A stretch of 64,000 nt of DNA from contig NZ_JANQAJ010000005.1 of NCBI RefSeq assembly GCF_024707105.1, positions 62,001 through 126,000 of the forward strand, written 5' to 3'. The translations under genes were made by a program, and so were the position numbers. The notes below the pieces were generated by a model. The model did no database searches and had not been told where the DNA came from. It worked only from the letters and a program-made list of their open reading frames with translations. The DNA is from Devosia ginsengisoli (GTDB lineage Bacteria; Pseudomonadota; Alphaproteobacteria; Rhizobiales; Devosiaceae). This document shows positions 19,479 to 28,839 of the stretch, one piece after another (positions within the stretch are counted from its first letter, which is position 1; every line of letters begins with the position of its first letter).

Positions 19479-20900
19479 ATGCAAAGCAACTGGATCGGCA
19501 ACCGTTCGGTGCCGTCAGAGTCGAAGGACGCCATCGCAGTCATCAATCCGGCCACCGAAGAAACGCTCGGCGAGATTCCGCGCGGCTCGGCCGGCGATGT
19601 CGATCAGGCCGTTGCCGCGGCCAAGGCGGCCCAATCCGGCTGGGCCGGCCTGTCGCCCGTCGCGCGCCGCGCCGCGCTTTACGAGATTTCCAACATCCTG
19701 CTCGAGCATCAGGAGGAGTTGGCCCGCCTTAACACCATCGAGATGGGCAAGCCACTTTTCCTGTCGCGCAATGAAATCATCGGTGCCGCAAGCGCAGCGC
19801 GGCAATTCGGCGAACTGGCCGTGCATATGCGCTCCGGCAGCCAGCAGGCGGCCTATGGCGAACTCAACTTCCAGCAGCGCTTTCCGCGCGGCACGGTTGG
19901 CGTCATCGTCCCGTGGAACTATCCGGTGGCGCTCGGCGTCGAGAATGTCAGCGCCGCCATCGCCGTCGGCAATACCGTGGTCTGGAAGCCGTCCGAAAAG
20001 ACCCCACTGACCTCCCGCCGCATCGCCGAACTGGCTTTTGCCAAGCTCCCGCCCGGCGTCGTCAACCTGGTCCTGGGCAACGGCCCCGGTGCCGGCCAAC
20101 CGATCGTCGACCATCCCGATGTCAACGCCATCCTCTTCGTCGGTTCGGAAGCCACGGGCCGCCGCATTGGCGAATCCTGCGGTCGCAACCTCAAGAAGGC
20201 CATCCTCGAACTCGGCGGCAAGGACCCCCTGATCATCGATGAAACCGTCGACATCGAAAAGGCCGCCGCCTTCACCATCGACGCGGCCTACTTCAATGCC
20301 GGCCAGCTCTGCACGGCGACCGAGCGCGTCTATGTGGCCCGCCAGATTTTCGAGCCCTTCGTCGAGGCGCTGGCCCGTCAGTCACGTGCCATCGTCCAGG
20401 ATGATGGCCTGCTCGACAATGTCGGCATGGGACCGATCGTCGATCGCATCCAGCTCGACAAGATCGTCGAGCAGGTCGATCGCTCGGTCGCTGCCGGTGC
20501 GGTGCTCCATTGCGGCGGCGCGCGGCTCGACCGCAAGGGCTGGTTCTATCCGCCCACCGTCATGACGGGCATCAGCAAGGATCAACCGGTCATGGCCGAC
20601 GAGACCTTCGGTCCGGTCGCGCCCTGCATGCCCTTCGACGATTTCGATGAAGCCCTCGCGCTCGCCAATGATCATCGCTACGGACTGGCCGCGGTGCTGT
20701 GCAGCACCTCGTCGCCGCGTTCGCTGAAATTCCTGCACGAAATCCGCGCCGGCATGATCAAGGTCAATGCCCCCCCGCGCAAGGCGCCGGGCGGCACGTC
20801 CGAGCCGGTTGGCGCCAGCGGGATCGGCGCCGGCTACGGCCAGGAACTCCTGCTGGAACTGACGCGGCAATCCTCGATACAATGGAAGCCGGCAATCTAG
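19479..20900 (+). CDS. NAD(P)-dependent aldehyde dehydrogenase
   Basis: 473 residues. Motifs in order: VPWNYPVALGVE (cofactor site, about 148), VGSEATGRRIGE, the catalytic Glu in LELGGKDPLI (about 248), the nucleophile Cys in NAGQLCTATERVYV (about 282) and DETFGPVAP. It oxidises an aldehyde to the acid. The ATG at 19479 is placed behind GGAGGGG; an ATG 12 bp earlier is within that ribosome binding site. Closest functional type by look is the succinate-semialdehyde, lactaldehyde or glycolaldehyde group. With the preceding reductase it could handle both fates of an aldehyde released by an aldolase. Confidence 0.93.
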   Translation: MQSNWIGNRSVPSESKDAIAVINPATEETLGEIPRGSAGDVDQAVAAAKAAQSGWAGLSPVARRAALYEISNILLEHQEELARLNTIEMGKPLFLSRNEIIGAASAARQFGELAVHMRSGSQQAAYGELNFQQRFPRGTVGVIVPWNYPVALGVENVSAAIAVGNTVVWKPSEKTPLTSRRIAELAFAKLPPGVVNLVLGNGPGAGQPIVDHPDVNAILFVGSEATGRRIGESCGRNLKKAILELGGKDPLIIDETVDIEKAAAFTIDAAYFNAGQLCTATERVYVARQIFEPFVEALARQSRAIVQDDGLLDNVGMGPIVDRIQLDKIVEQVDRSVAAGAVLHCGGARLDRKGWFYPPTVMTGISKDQPVMADETFGPVAPCMPFDDFDEALALANDHRYGLAAVLCSTSSPRSLKFLHEIRAGMIKVNAPPRKAPGGTSEPVGASGIGAGYGQELLLELTRQSSIQWKPAI

Positions 20901-20909
20901 GAGACCCTG

Positions 20910-21921
20910 ATGCGGGCCATTGTCTGCGCCGCCCCCGGCCGGCTGGAATTCACCGATATTGCAGAACCCGTCCGGCAGCCCGGCCAGGTTCTGGTGAAGA
21001 TGCGCCGGATGGGAATCTGTGGCACGGACATGCATATCTATGGCGGCCGCCAGCCCTTCTTCGAATATCCCCGCATCATCGGCCATGAGCTGAGTGGGGA
21101 GGTTGCCGGAGGCGGATGCCGGTTCCGGTCTCGCTGCGGGCGATATCGTCTATATCAATCCCTATCTCGCCTGCGGCACCTGTCATGCCTGCCGTCTCGG
21201 CAAGACCAATTGCTGCATGCAGCTCAAGGTGCTGGGCGTGCATGTCGATGGCGGGCTGACCCACTATCTCAGCCTGCCGCGCGCCAATGTCATCAAGGCC
21301 GACGGCCTCGATGTCGACCAGGCGGCGATGATCGAATTCCTCGCCGTGGGCGCGCATGCCGTCGCCCGTTCCGGTGTCGTTGCGGGACAGTCCGTGCTGG
21401 TCGCCGGCGGCGGACCGATCGGCGTGGGCGTTGCCCTTTTTGCCAGGCTGGCGGGCGCCCGGGTACTGGTGGCCGATATGCGAGCCGAACGCCTCGCCTT
21501 CTGCACCGACCAGCTTGGCGTCGAGACGCTGGTGGTGACGCCCGACGTGACCGAGACGCTGCGCGACCGCACCAATGGGGTCTTCCACGAAGTGGTGTTC
21601 GATGCCACGGGCAGCCCGCGCTCGATCGAGACCCAGTTTGCCCATGTGGCCAGCGGCGGCACCTATGTCATCGTCAGCGTGGTCAAGGGCGATATTGCTT
21701 TCTCGGATGCTGAATTCCACCGCCGCGAGCTCACCTTGCGAGCGTCGCGCAATGCCCTTCCGGCCGATTTCGAAACGGTCGTGGCGGCGATGCGGGCCGG
21801 AAATATCCCCAGTGCTGCGCTGAAGACGCATTCGGTCGCGCTCGAGGACCTGCCAGCGGCGATGCCTTCTCTTGTTGACCCGACGAACAGGGTCATCAAG
21901 GCACTTGTCGAAATCGCCTAG
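20910..21921 (+). pseudogene. Zinc-dependent alcohol dehydrogenase (MDR family), frameshifted
   Basis: The N-terminal frame gives GICGTDMHIYGG (catalytic Cys, about 37) and the IIGHELSGEV zinc site, then runs out of family. From about 21108 the proper sequence continues in the +1 frame: AEADAGSGLAAGDIVY, the structural zinc loop CGTCHACRLGKTNCC, and the cofactor motif AGGGPIGVG, to the end. Removing one G in GCCGGAGG restores a 336-residue sorbitol/threonine-dehydrogenase-like protein. Last gene of the operon. As written it would be non-functional, unless this is a sequencing error. Confidence 0.85.
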
Positions 21922-21980
21922 GCCGCGTTTTTTCACGTTGCTCCACACCTTTGTGCGCCAGTTTGCCGCTCAGACATCAG

Positions 21981-22060
21981 AATTATCTTTTGATCACAAT
22001 GTAGTATGCGTTCGCAGTTATATTCTGACCGGTGCGCCAATCTCCGTGCAAACTGCGAAC
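21981..22060. repeat. Intergenic repeat, copy B (perfect inverted GTTCGCAGTT/AACTGCGAAC)
   Basis: GTTCGCAGTT at 22010-22019 and AACTGCGAAC at 22051-22060 are perfect 10-bp inverted repeats 41 bp apart start to start. The left 60 bp match copy A at 4291-4352. The element sits in the 342-bp convergent gap 21922-22263, which otherwise shows only a T6 run at 21928-21933 and no gene. Confidence 0.65.
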
Positions 22061-22263
22061 TCCTGCATTACCCGCAATGACCCTATTAGGGTGTTGCCTT
22101 GTCGCCGACGATCCACCTGGAGCAGCCATATTGCTGCATAAGCGCGCCACATGTGCTCAGTTTCTCACTGCTGGCAGCGACGGCTGAGCCAGCAAGCGGT
22201 GGCGCCGCACCAAGCTGCATGGGTGCTACATTTCATTCGTCGCCGCGAAGGCACTCAAGAACC

Positions 22264-23160
22264 CTATTCTGGCGAAACCAGGTTCCAGAAGTCTTCGGCT
22301 CTGGGGCCCAAATCGTTACGCGACCTGAACAGCCTGATTTCCATCGGAATAGACCATTTGGGCCCACCCGCCTCGCAGATTAGCTTCTGGTCGAGCTCCG
22401 AACGCACGACGTTTTCCGGCACCCAGGCGATGCCGCGCCCCTCCAGTGCGAGGCCGAGCAACAGGGCCAGATGCGACTCGGCGATGGGCTTGAGTGCCGG
22501 GCGGATCGCTTCGGTGTCGAAAGCCGAGCGGAAGATCCGGCCGAGCCCTGCAGGGCCGTCATAGGCGAGAAAGGGGATGATCTGGTCGGGGTCTCCGTCC
22601 ATATCGTAGACAGGCCGGCCATGTTTGTCGGGGATTGACACCGGAATGAGCCGGTCGGGCCGCACCGAGATCGACAGAAACCGCTCGTCGTCCAATTGCC
22701 AGGGCATGCCTTCCCGATAGTGGCAGAGCAGGAAATGCGCTTCGCCATTGAGCATCATGTTTTCGCAGGCGACGAGGCTGTTGGAGACCAGATTGACCGC
22801 GCCAAGCCAGGCGCGCCCGGCCATCGAGCGCAGCCAGATTGGGAAATAACTCAGCGAGAGCACCTGGGTGGTGGCGAAACGCAGGGTCTGAATTTCTTCG
22901 ATGCCGGTATCCCGGGCAACCCGCCGACCTTCATCGATGCGCGCGAGAATGTCTTCCGCATAGGGCTGAAACGCCACGCCGGCCATGGTCAGGACCACTG
23001 GGTGTGAGCGCCTGTCGACCAAGGGCGTTCCGATCCAGTCTTCCAGAAGCCGGATACGGCGGCTGAAGGCGGGCTGGGTGACGTTGCGGGCTTCGGCAGC
23101 GCGAGAGAAATTGCCGGTCTTGGCCAGGACTACGAAGTCCGAGAGCCAGGTGACGTCCAT
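22264..23160 (-). CDS. LysR-family transcriptional regulator
   Basis: 298 residues. The N-terminal helix-turn-helix reads WLSDFVVLAKTGNFSRAAEA then RNVTQPAFSRRIRLLEDWIG, the canonical LysR DNA-binding domain. The effector domain occupies residues 90-298. It is divergent from the enolase-superfamily dehydratase and its importer (start 23390), with a 229-bp gap, the standard arrangement for LysR control of the neighbouring operon. The likely inducer is the substrate or intermediate of that dehydratase. Confidence 0.93.
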   Translation of the reverse strand: MDVTWLSDFVVLAKTGNFSRAAEARNVTQPAFSRRIRLLEDWIGTPLVDRRSHPVVLTMAGVAFQPYAEDILARIDEGRRVARDTGIEEIQTLRFATTQVLSLSYFPIWLRSMAGRAWLGAVNLVSNSLVACENMMLNGEAHFLLCHYREGMPWQLDDERFLSISVRPDRLIPVSIPDKHGRPVYDMDGDPDQIIPFLAYDGPAGLGRIFRSAFDTEAIRPALKPIAESHLALLLGLALEGRGIAWVPENVVRSELDQKLICEAGGPKWSIPMEIRLFRSRNDLGPRAEDFWNLVSPE

Positions 23161-23174
23161 GGAATGAGCCTACC

Positions 23175-23194
23175 TTGCATAATTGTATCGGCAA
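23175..23194. promoter_or_regulatory. Candidate LysR binding site
   Basis: TTGC-ATAATTGTATCG-GCAA is an inverted TTGC/GCAA pair with a T-N11-A core, placed just upstream of the LysR start in the divergent gap. This fits the usual autoregulatory site of the family. Confidence 0.4.
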
Positions 23195-23389
23195 TCGGCA
23201 TTGGCCATGCCCGCGGGTCCACGAATAGTAAGAAGCCGTCGCAGACGTGGCAAGACAAGGCCGACGGTGCGAGGCAGGAGGAGAAACAAGGCGCGGTACC
23301 ATGCCGGTGCTTTTGCGCCTCTTGCTTCGATCTTGGCCAGTCATGCGACCGACGAGCGAACGAGGACCAGCCAAGCAAAGAGGCTCCAA

Positions 23390-24478
23390 TTGACCATCAA
23401 GTCGGCGCGCGTCACCGCCTATAGCGCACCCTATGATGAGCCCATCACCAACGGGCTTTATACCTATACCCACACTGAAATCGTGGTCGTCGAACTGGAA
23501 ATGGCGTCCGGCGTCACCGGTGTCGGCTGGACCCATGGCGGGCGCATCGTTTACGAAGCGGCCAAGGAGGTCGCTCAGGTCGTGATCGGCCAGCCCCTCA
23601 ATACCGAGCGCATCTGGAAGATGATCTACCGGCCGAAGATTTTCGGACGCCGGGGTCTGGCCACCCGCGCCATCAGCGCCGTTGACATCGCTGTATGGGA
23701 CGCGATCGGCAAGGAAACCGGGCGTTCCGTGCACCAGTTGCTCGGGGGCTGCCGCGGGCAGGTTCCGGCCTATGTGGCCGGCGGCTATTACGGCAAGGGC
23801 AAGGGGCTGGACGGCCTGCAGAAGGAAGTCAGCAGCAAGGTCTCCACCGGCGCCAAGGCCATCAAGATGAAGATCGGCGCGGTCCCGATCGCCGAGGATA
23901 TCGCCCGCGTCGATGCCGTGATCGAGGCGGTCGGGCCAAGCGTGGATGTGCTGGTCGATGCCAACAACGCCTATTCGCGCCTCGACGCGCTCAAGATGGC
24001 GCGCCTGCTGGAAGAGCGGAACATCTTCTGGTTCGAGGAACCGCTGTCGCCCGAGGACAATGCCGGCGCCGCCGAACTGGTACAGCGCACGGATGTGCCG
24101 ATCGCCCTGGGCGAGAACGAATATACGATCACCGGCTTCCGCGAGCTGATCACCGCCCGCGCCGCCGATGTGCTCAATGCCGACGCCCAGATTCTGGGCG
24201 GCATCACCGAGTGGCAGAAATGCGCCCACTACGCCGATGCCAACCACATTCCGGTTGCGCCACACGGCGACCAGGAAATCCACGTACACCTGGTGGCGGC
24301 AGTGCCGAATGGGCTGGTGGTCGAATATTATGACAACAGCCTCAATACGCTCAAGGATGCCATGTTCAAGCAGCAGCTTGAACTCAATGCCGACGGCTCC
24401 ATCACCGCGCCGAACCGGCCGGGTCTCGGCTTCGACCTCAATCACGCCGCGCTGGAAAAATTCCGCGTTCAGGACTGA
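23390..24478 (+). CDS. Mandelate racemase/enolase-superfamily sugar-acid dehydratase
   Basis: 362 residues from a TTG at 23390, chosen because AAGAGG lies at the right distance and the upstream frame extension (low-complexity Arg-rich) is not family-like. Catalytic elements in order: KxK base in AIKMKIG, metal ligands Asp in LVDANNAYS, Glu in FWFEEPLSPED and Glu in ALGENEYT, and the His base in VAPHGDQEIH. These enzymes dehydrate acid sugars (for example galactonate, gluconate or rhamnonate) to 2-keto-3-deoxy acids. It precedes an ABC importer by a hairpin, indicating uptake and first step in one operon. Confidence 0.88.
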   Translation: MTIKSARVTAYSAPYDEPITNGLYTYTHTEIVVVELEMASGVTGVGWTHGGRIVYEAAKEVAQVVIGQPLNTERIWKMIYRPKIFGRRGLATRAISAVDIAVWDAIGKETGRSVHQLLGGCRGQVPAYVAGGYYGKGKGLDGLQKEVSSKVSTGAKAIKMKIGAVPIAEDIARVDAVIEAVGPSVDVLVDANNAYSRLDALKMARLLEERNIFWFEEPLSPEDNAGAAELVQRTDVPIALGENEYTITGFRELITARAADVLNADAQILGGITEWQKCAHYADANHIPVAPHGDQEIHVHLVAAVPNGLVVEYYDNSLNTLKDAMFKQQLELNADGSITAPNRPGLGFDLNHAALEKFRVQD

Positions 24479-24485
24479 TCAAGAC

Positions 24486-24510
24486 CCGGCGCCAGCTAGC
24501 CTGGCGCCGG
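24486..24510 (+). terminator. Intercistronic hairpin after the dehydratase
   Basis: CCGGCGCCAG and CTGGCGCCGG form a perfect 10-bp stem with a 5-nt loop. No T tract follows. It lies 8 bp after the dehydratase stop and before the binding-protein ribosome binding site, so it may tune expression within the operon. Confidence 0.6.
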
Positions 24511-24532
24511 ACAAACTCTCTGGAGGAGACAA

Positions 24533-25651
24533 ATGAGATATTCCCGCATTCTGGCCATGGCAGCCCTTGCCCTTGGCCTGGCCGCTCCGGCCGTGGCACA
24601 GAACACCGATGTCGAAGTCGGTCCCGAACTGATCGTCTATACCGGCACCGGACTGCCCACCGACCTGGCCGACGCCCTGGTCCAGCCCTTTGCTGACTAC
24701 ATGGATGAAAAATACGGCGTGCCGGTCAATGTGCGCACCGTTCCGGGCGCCATTCCGCAATCCTGGCTGACGCTGCAGACCGAATGGCCTAACCCGACCG
24801 GCGACGTCTATCTGCTCTATAACCAGAACGTGCAGGAAGGCATCGAGCTCGGCTATTGGAACAAGCTCGAAGACCAGTATACGCCCGAGGAATGGGCAAC
24901 CTTCGATGCTGACGCGCTGGCCGCGATGAATCTCGACGGCTATGCCGCGCCGATGGAAATTGCCGCCTGGGTGCTTGCGGTTCAGGATTCGCTGGAAGAC
25001 GGTGTCGTGACCTCCCTGGCCGATCTGGCCAAGCCAGAACTTGCCGGCCGCATCACTTTCGATTCCGCGCTTTCAGTGGCCAGCGGCTACAACGCCATTG
25101 CTGCCGCAGTGACGATCCGGGGCGACGACTGGCGCACCTGGTTCGTCGACGGCACCTTCAATGAAGAGGCGGCCCGGCCCGCATTCGAGCTGGTGTCCTC
25201 CTGGGCGGACAATGCCCTGACCTTGACCCAGGGTTCCGGCTCGATCGTGCCGTTGCTGCGCCGCGGCGAAGCGCTGGCCTCGGCCTGGTGGTGGCATAAC
25301 GTCATCCTCGAAGAAGCCGAAGGCACCCCGATCCATGTAGTCGAGCCCAGCGAAGGCGTGATCGCCGTGGTCCAGGCCGGGCCGGTCGTGTCCTCGGCCA
25401 GCAAGAACCCGGTCGCGGCAACCGAATGGGTGAAGTTCTTCCATTCCGCAGTGGCTACCGAAACGGCAAAGTCCCTGAACTATCACAGCCGCATGCCGCG
25501 TTCGGACGAAGTGGCATCGGACGAATGGACGGCATTTGCGGCCAAGGCCAATTTCGTGTTCGTCGATGAATTCAGGGGTGCAATGCTTGACCCGGAATAC
25601 AATTCGGCCGTGCTCGACTTCTACAATCGGGTCGTTATCCAGGGCCAATAA
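24533..25651 (+). CDS. ABC transporter substrate-binding protein (polyamine/iron-type, PotD/FbpA-like)
   Basis: 372 residues with a clear signal peptide (MRYSRILAMAALALGLAAPA then VAQ). The family features are those of class-C periplasmic proteins in polyamine, thiamine, phosphonate or iron importers: LIVYTGTGLPTDLADALVQP near the start and AVVQAGPVVSSASKNPVAAT later. A GGAGGAGAC site precedes the ATG. It is followed by two permeases and an ATPase of the same subtype. Because the operon begins with an acid-sugar dehydratase, the ligand may be an acidic sugar rather than a polyamine. Confidence 0.87.
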   Translation: MRYSRILAMAALALGLAAPAVAQNTDVEVGPELIVYTGTGLPTDLADALVQPFADYMDEKYGVPVNVRTVPGAIPQSWLTLQTEWPNPTGDVYLLYNQNVQEGIELGYWNKLEDQYTPEEWATFDADALAAMNLDGYAAPMEIAAWVLAVQDSLEDGVVTSLADLAKPELAGRITFDSALSVASGYNAIAAAVTIRGDDWRTWFVDGTFNEEAARPAFELVSSWADNALTLTQGSGSIVPLLRRGEALASAWWWHNVILEEAEGTPIHVVEPSEGVIAVVQAGPVVSSASKNPVAATEWVKFFHSAVATETAKSLNYHSRMPRSDEVASDEWTAFAAKANFVFVDEFRGAMLDPEYNSAVLDFYNRVVIQGQ

Positions 25652-25681
25652 GGCCAGAACCGGCGCGGACAAATTTCACTG

Positions 25682-26611
25682 ATGACCGATATAACCAACA
25701 CTCCATCATCGGGCCTCTCCGCGCCGGATGCACAAGATCAGGGACGGCACGTTTCGCGCCGGCGCCTCAGGCGTGAGAAGACGTTCTACCGTCTGCTCAC
25801 GCTGCCGGCCCTGACTATTGTCGGGCTGGTTGCCATCGTGCCGCTGTTGCTGCTTTTCGTCGGCAGCCTGCGGGACCAGCGTTCGGGCCTGTTCACCCTC
25901 GACAACTACGTCAATACGCTGGGCAACGGCTTCTTCATGCGCACGCTCGCCACCACCATCGCCATGGCGGGCGGGGTAACGGCGATCTCCATTCTCATGG
26001 CCCTGCCGCTGGCCTATCTGCTGGCGCGCCGGACGCTATTGCGTAATATCGTCATGCCGATCATCACAGTGCCGCGCATGCTGCCCTTCGTGGTCATCGG
26101 CTATGCGATGATCCTGCTCCTGGCCCCGATGACCGGTGTCGCCAACAAGGTCCTGATGGGTCTCGGCATCCTGCAGCAACCCGCCTTCATCCTCTTTGAC
26201 TGGCCCGGCCAGGCTATCGCCTTTGCCTATAACGGCATCGTGGTTGCGACCGCCGTGCTGACGGGCGTGCTGATGTCGGTCGACACCCAGCTCGAAGATG
26301 CCGCCGTGAGCATGGGCGCCAGCAAGCCCCGCGCCTTCTTCGCTGTTACGGTACCACTGGCTACCCCCGGCATCATCGCCGCCAGTGCTCTCATCTTCAC
26401 CTCGGTTGTTACCGCCTATGCCATCCCGGTCATGCTCAACGGCCGCGTACCCTATATGGTCTCCCTCCTGATCTCGGCCAATCTCCTGACCCTTCAGCAA
26501 CAAAATCTCGCCTATGCCCAGGCCATCATCGTTTCCGTGCTGGCCCTTGGCGTGACCACGATCGGGCAGGTGGTCCTGTCCCGCTACGGCCAAAGGGGAG
26601 GGGACAAATGA
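25682..26611 (+). CDS. ABC transporter permease (PotB-like)
   Basis: 309 residues. After a 40-residue basic cytoplasmic N terminus, six helices begin at LPALTIVGLVAIVPLLLLFV. The EAA-type loop is LEDAAVSMGASKPRAFFAVTVPL near residue 205. Overlaps the next permease by 4 bp (ATGA), so the two are made together. Part of the polyamine/iron-type importer downstream of the dehydratase. Confidence 0.92.
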   Translation: MTDITNTPSSGLSAPDAQDQGRHVSRRRLRREKTFYRLLTLPALTIVGLVAIVPLLLLFVGSLRDQRSGLFTLDNYVNTLGNGFFMRTLATTIAMAGGVTAISILMALPLAYLLARRTLLRNIVMPIITVPRMLPFVVIGYAMILLLAPMTGVANKVLMGLGILQQPAFILFDWPGQAIAFAYNGIVVATAVLTGVLMSVDTQLEDAAVSMGASKPRAFFAVTVPLATPGIIAASALIFTSVVTAYAIPVMLNGRVPYMVSLLISANLLTLQQQNLAYAQAIIVSVLALGVTTIGQVVLSRYGQRGGDK

Positions 26612-27441
26612 GCGCCGCCCGTTTGCGCCTGACGCCTGCCATCTTCTTTGGCCGCGCCGCTCTGGCGGTCTATCTCCTGATCATGCTGCTGTGGCTGACC
26701 TTCCCAGTGGTCCTGGTGCTGCTCGCCTCGTTCCAGGGCACGCTGGAAGTCTCCTTCCCGGCACCGGTCAGCTTCGACGCCTACAAGACCATTCCGCCCT
26801 CCTATTGGGAGGCCTTCTGGTTCACCATCCGCGCTGCGCTGCTCGCCACCGGCATCGCCCTTCTCGTGGCCATTCCGGCCGCCTGGGCCATGGTCCGCGG
26901 CAAGCTGGCTGGACGCCGGATAATGAGCAATCTTGTGCTCATCCCGGATGTGGTCCCGCAGTTGATCCTGGGTATCGCGCTGCTGACCGTGTTCATCCCG
27001 CTGCGCCTGTCCAACAGCTTTGCCGGCGTCATGTTGGCCCTGGTGGCACTCAGCCTCTCGACCGGACTGCGCTTTACCGAGGCGCTGCTGGAAGGTCTGC
27101 CGGACGAGTATGAACAGGCCGCGCAATCGCTCGGCGCCAACAAGTTCACCACCTTCAGGCTGGTCGTGCTGCCCCTGATTGCTCCGGGCGTTGCCATCGC
27201 AGCCCTCTTCATCTTCATGCAGAATCTCATCACTTTCGAGCTTCTGTTCTTCATCTCTGGCCCGAGCGCTACACCCATCGCCATCCGCCTGTTCAGCGAC
27301 ATCATCGACCGGGGTATCGTGCCCTACGCCGTCGCCATGGCCGGTATCCTCGTCTACGTGGCGATCGCCTTCTACACCCTGGTCGCCGTGTCTCTCGGTC
27401 CCAAATATATGGCCGGCTCGGTCATGAGCCGCAAAGGTTGA
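26608..27441 (+). CDS. ABC transporter permease (PotC-like)
   Basis: 277 residues, six predicted helices. The first is AVYLLIMLLWLTFPVVLVLLA. The EAA loop is YEQAAQSLGANKFTTFRLVVLPL near residue 170. The protein pairs with the upstream permease. Its end abuts the ATPase gene, which starts a few bases after the stop. Confidence 0.92.
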   Translation: MSAARLRLTPAIFFGRAALAVYLLIMLLWLTFPVVLVLLASFQGTLEVSFPAPVSFDAYKTIPPSYWEAFWFTIRAALLATGIALLVAIPAAWAMVRGKLAGRRIMSNLVLIPDVVPQLILGIALLTVFIPLRLSNSFAGVMLALVALSLSTGLRFTEALLEGLPDEYEQAAQSLGANKFTTFRLVVLPLIAPGVAIAALFIFMQNLITFELLFFISGPSATPIAIRLFSDIIDRGIVPYAVAMAGILVYVAIAFYTLVAVSLGPKYMAGSVMSRKG

Positions 27442-27446
27442 CCCCT

Positions 27447-28535
27447 ATGAATATGTCCAACAACGCCGCTCAGCCGGTCCATATCGACCGCGTGCGAAAA
27501 ACCTTTGGCGAATTCGTCGCGGTGCGCGAACTGAGCCTCGATATCGAGGCCGGCGAATTCGTGACCTTTCTGGGCCCCAGTGGGTGCGGAAAGTCGACGA
27601 CGCTCAAGATGCTTTCGGGACTATTGCCCCAGGACAGCGGTGAGATCCGTTTTGGCAACAAGCGCATCGACATGCTGCCGGCCAACAAGCGCAATATCGG
27701 TCTGGTGTTCCAGAATTACGCGCTTTTCCCGCATATGAGCGTCGCCGAGAACATCGCCTTCGGCCTGCGCATGCGCGGCTGGAGCCGGGCCGACAAGGAC
27801 AAGCGCGTCGAGCAATTGCTGCAATTGGTGCGGCTCGAAGGTCTCGGCAATCGCAAGCCGGAACAGCTCAGCGGCGGCCAGCAGCAGCGCGTCGCCGTGG
27901 CCCGCGCCCTGGCCTTCAACCCGGACCTGGTGCTGCTCGATGAACCGCTCTCCAATCTCGATGCCAAGCTGCGCGAGCAGGTGCGGCTCGACCTGCGCGA
28001 TATCCAGCGCAGGGCCAACCAGACGACGATTTTCGTGACCCATGATCAGGTTGAGGCCTTGGTGATGAGCGACCGCATCGTTCTGATGAACAAGGGCGGA
28101 GTGGAGCAGGTCGGCACTCCCTACGAGCTCTACGCCACCCCCGCGACTGAGTTCGGCGCCCGTTTCGTCGGCGCCAACAATCTTATTGCCGGGACTCTCG
28201 ACAAGAGCAGTGGTGCCATCCAGGCCCGCATCGGTCCGGAGACAGTTCAGCCAGTGTCGACACATTCCAACAATGTCGAGAAGGACGGCATGGATATCTG
28301 GTACTGTGTGCGGCCGGAGCATGTGGCCATGCGACCCCAAAGCAGCGCCGGTCATTTTGGTGGACGCGTTATGGACAAGATATATCAGGGTACCACGGTC
28401 CTGATCGATCTCGACGTCAAGGGATTGGGCACGGTCCGCGCCGAGCGCCCAGCGCTTGAGGTCGGTGATTTGGGCGTGGGAACCGATGTCGGTGTACACA
28501 TCGAACGCTCACATGCTGTGGCGCGGCTGGGTTGA
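27447..28535 (+). CDS. ABC transporter ATP-binding protein (PotA type)
   Basis: 362 residues. Walker [11 protein letters not shown]-loop FQNYALFPHM, signature LSGGQQQRVAVARAL, Walker [13 protein letters not shown] and the switch His in FVTHDQVEAL are intact. The C-terminal TOBE domain (WYCVRPEHVAM) is present. I chose the ATG at 27447; a TTG overlapping the permease stop at 27438 is possible. Last gene of the dehydratase-importer operon. The 304 bp after it (28536-28839) hold no gene and no clear terminator. Confidence 0.93.
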   Translation: MNMSNNAAQPVHIDRVRKTFGEFVAVRELSLDIEAGEFVTFLGPSGCGKSTTLKMLSGLLPQDSGEIRFGNKRIDMLPANKRNIGLVFQNYALFPHMSVAENIAFGLRMRGWSRADKDKRVEQLLQLVRLEGLGNRKPEQLSGGQQQRVAVARALAFNPDLVLLDEPLSNLDAKLREQVRLDLRDIQRRANQTTIFVTHDQVEALVMSDRIVLMNKGGVEQVGTPYELYATPATEFGARFVGANNLIAGTLDKSSGAIQARIGPETVQPVSTHSNNVEKDGMDIWYCVRPEHVAMRPQSSAGHFGGRVMDKIYQGTTVLIDLDVKGLGTVRAERPALEVGDLGVGTDVGVHIERSHAVARLG

Positions 28536-28839
28536 CTGACCTCTGAGCAAATATCGAGTAAGATCTGGCCGTCCGTTTCCGCAGGCCTGTTCACTCCGCT
28601 ATCTTTGCCGCGCATTCTAAATCCGCCAGCAATCGAGGAAGTTGGTGAAGCAATGTTGCCAGTTCAGAACTGTATGCTACGTTACAAACGTTGAGTTGCC
28701 GGCGACGTAAGGGAGGAGGCGACGCCTTCTGCGGCGGCAAGGCGGCAGGTTGGTCTTGCAAGGCGCCATGATTTTGAGCGCGTTCGCAGGGCTCAAGCCC
28801 AGGCACAGCTGCGCTGCCGTCTGATTGAAAGGTTTTCTG
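28536..28839. other. Intergenic region before the cytochrome c gene
   Basis: No coding frame with family similarity on either strand. It should contain the promoter for the cytochrome c gene, but I see no consensus -35/-10 pair. GC-rich purine tracts near 28710-28740 (GGGAGGAGGCGACG) are the only notable pattern. Confidence 0.4.

Noticed and set aside
22099..22564. Short + frames downstream of repeat copy B
   Set aside because: They overlap the end of the LysR gene in antisense and show no conserved features.
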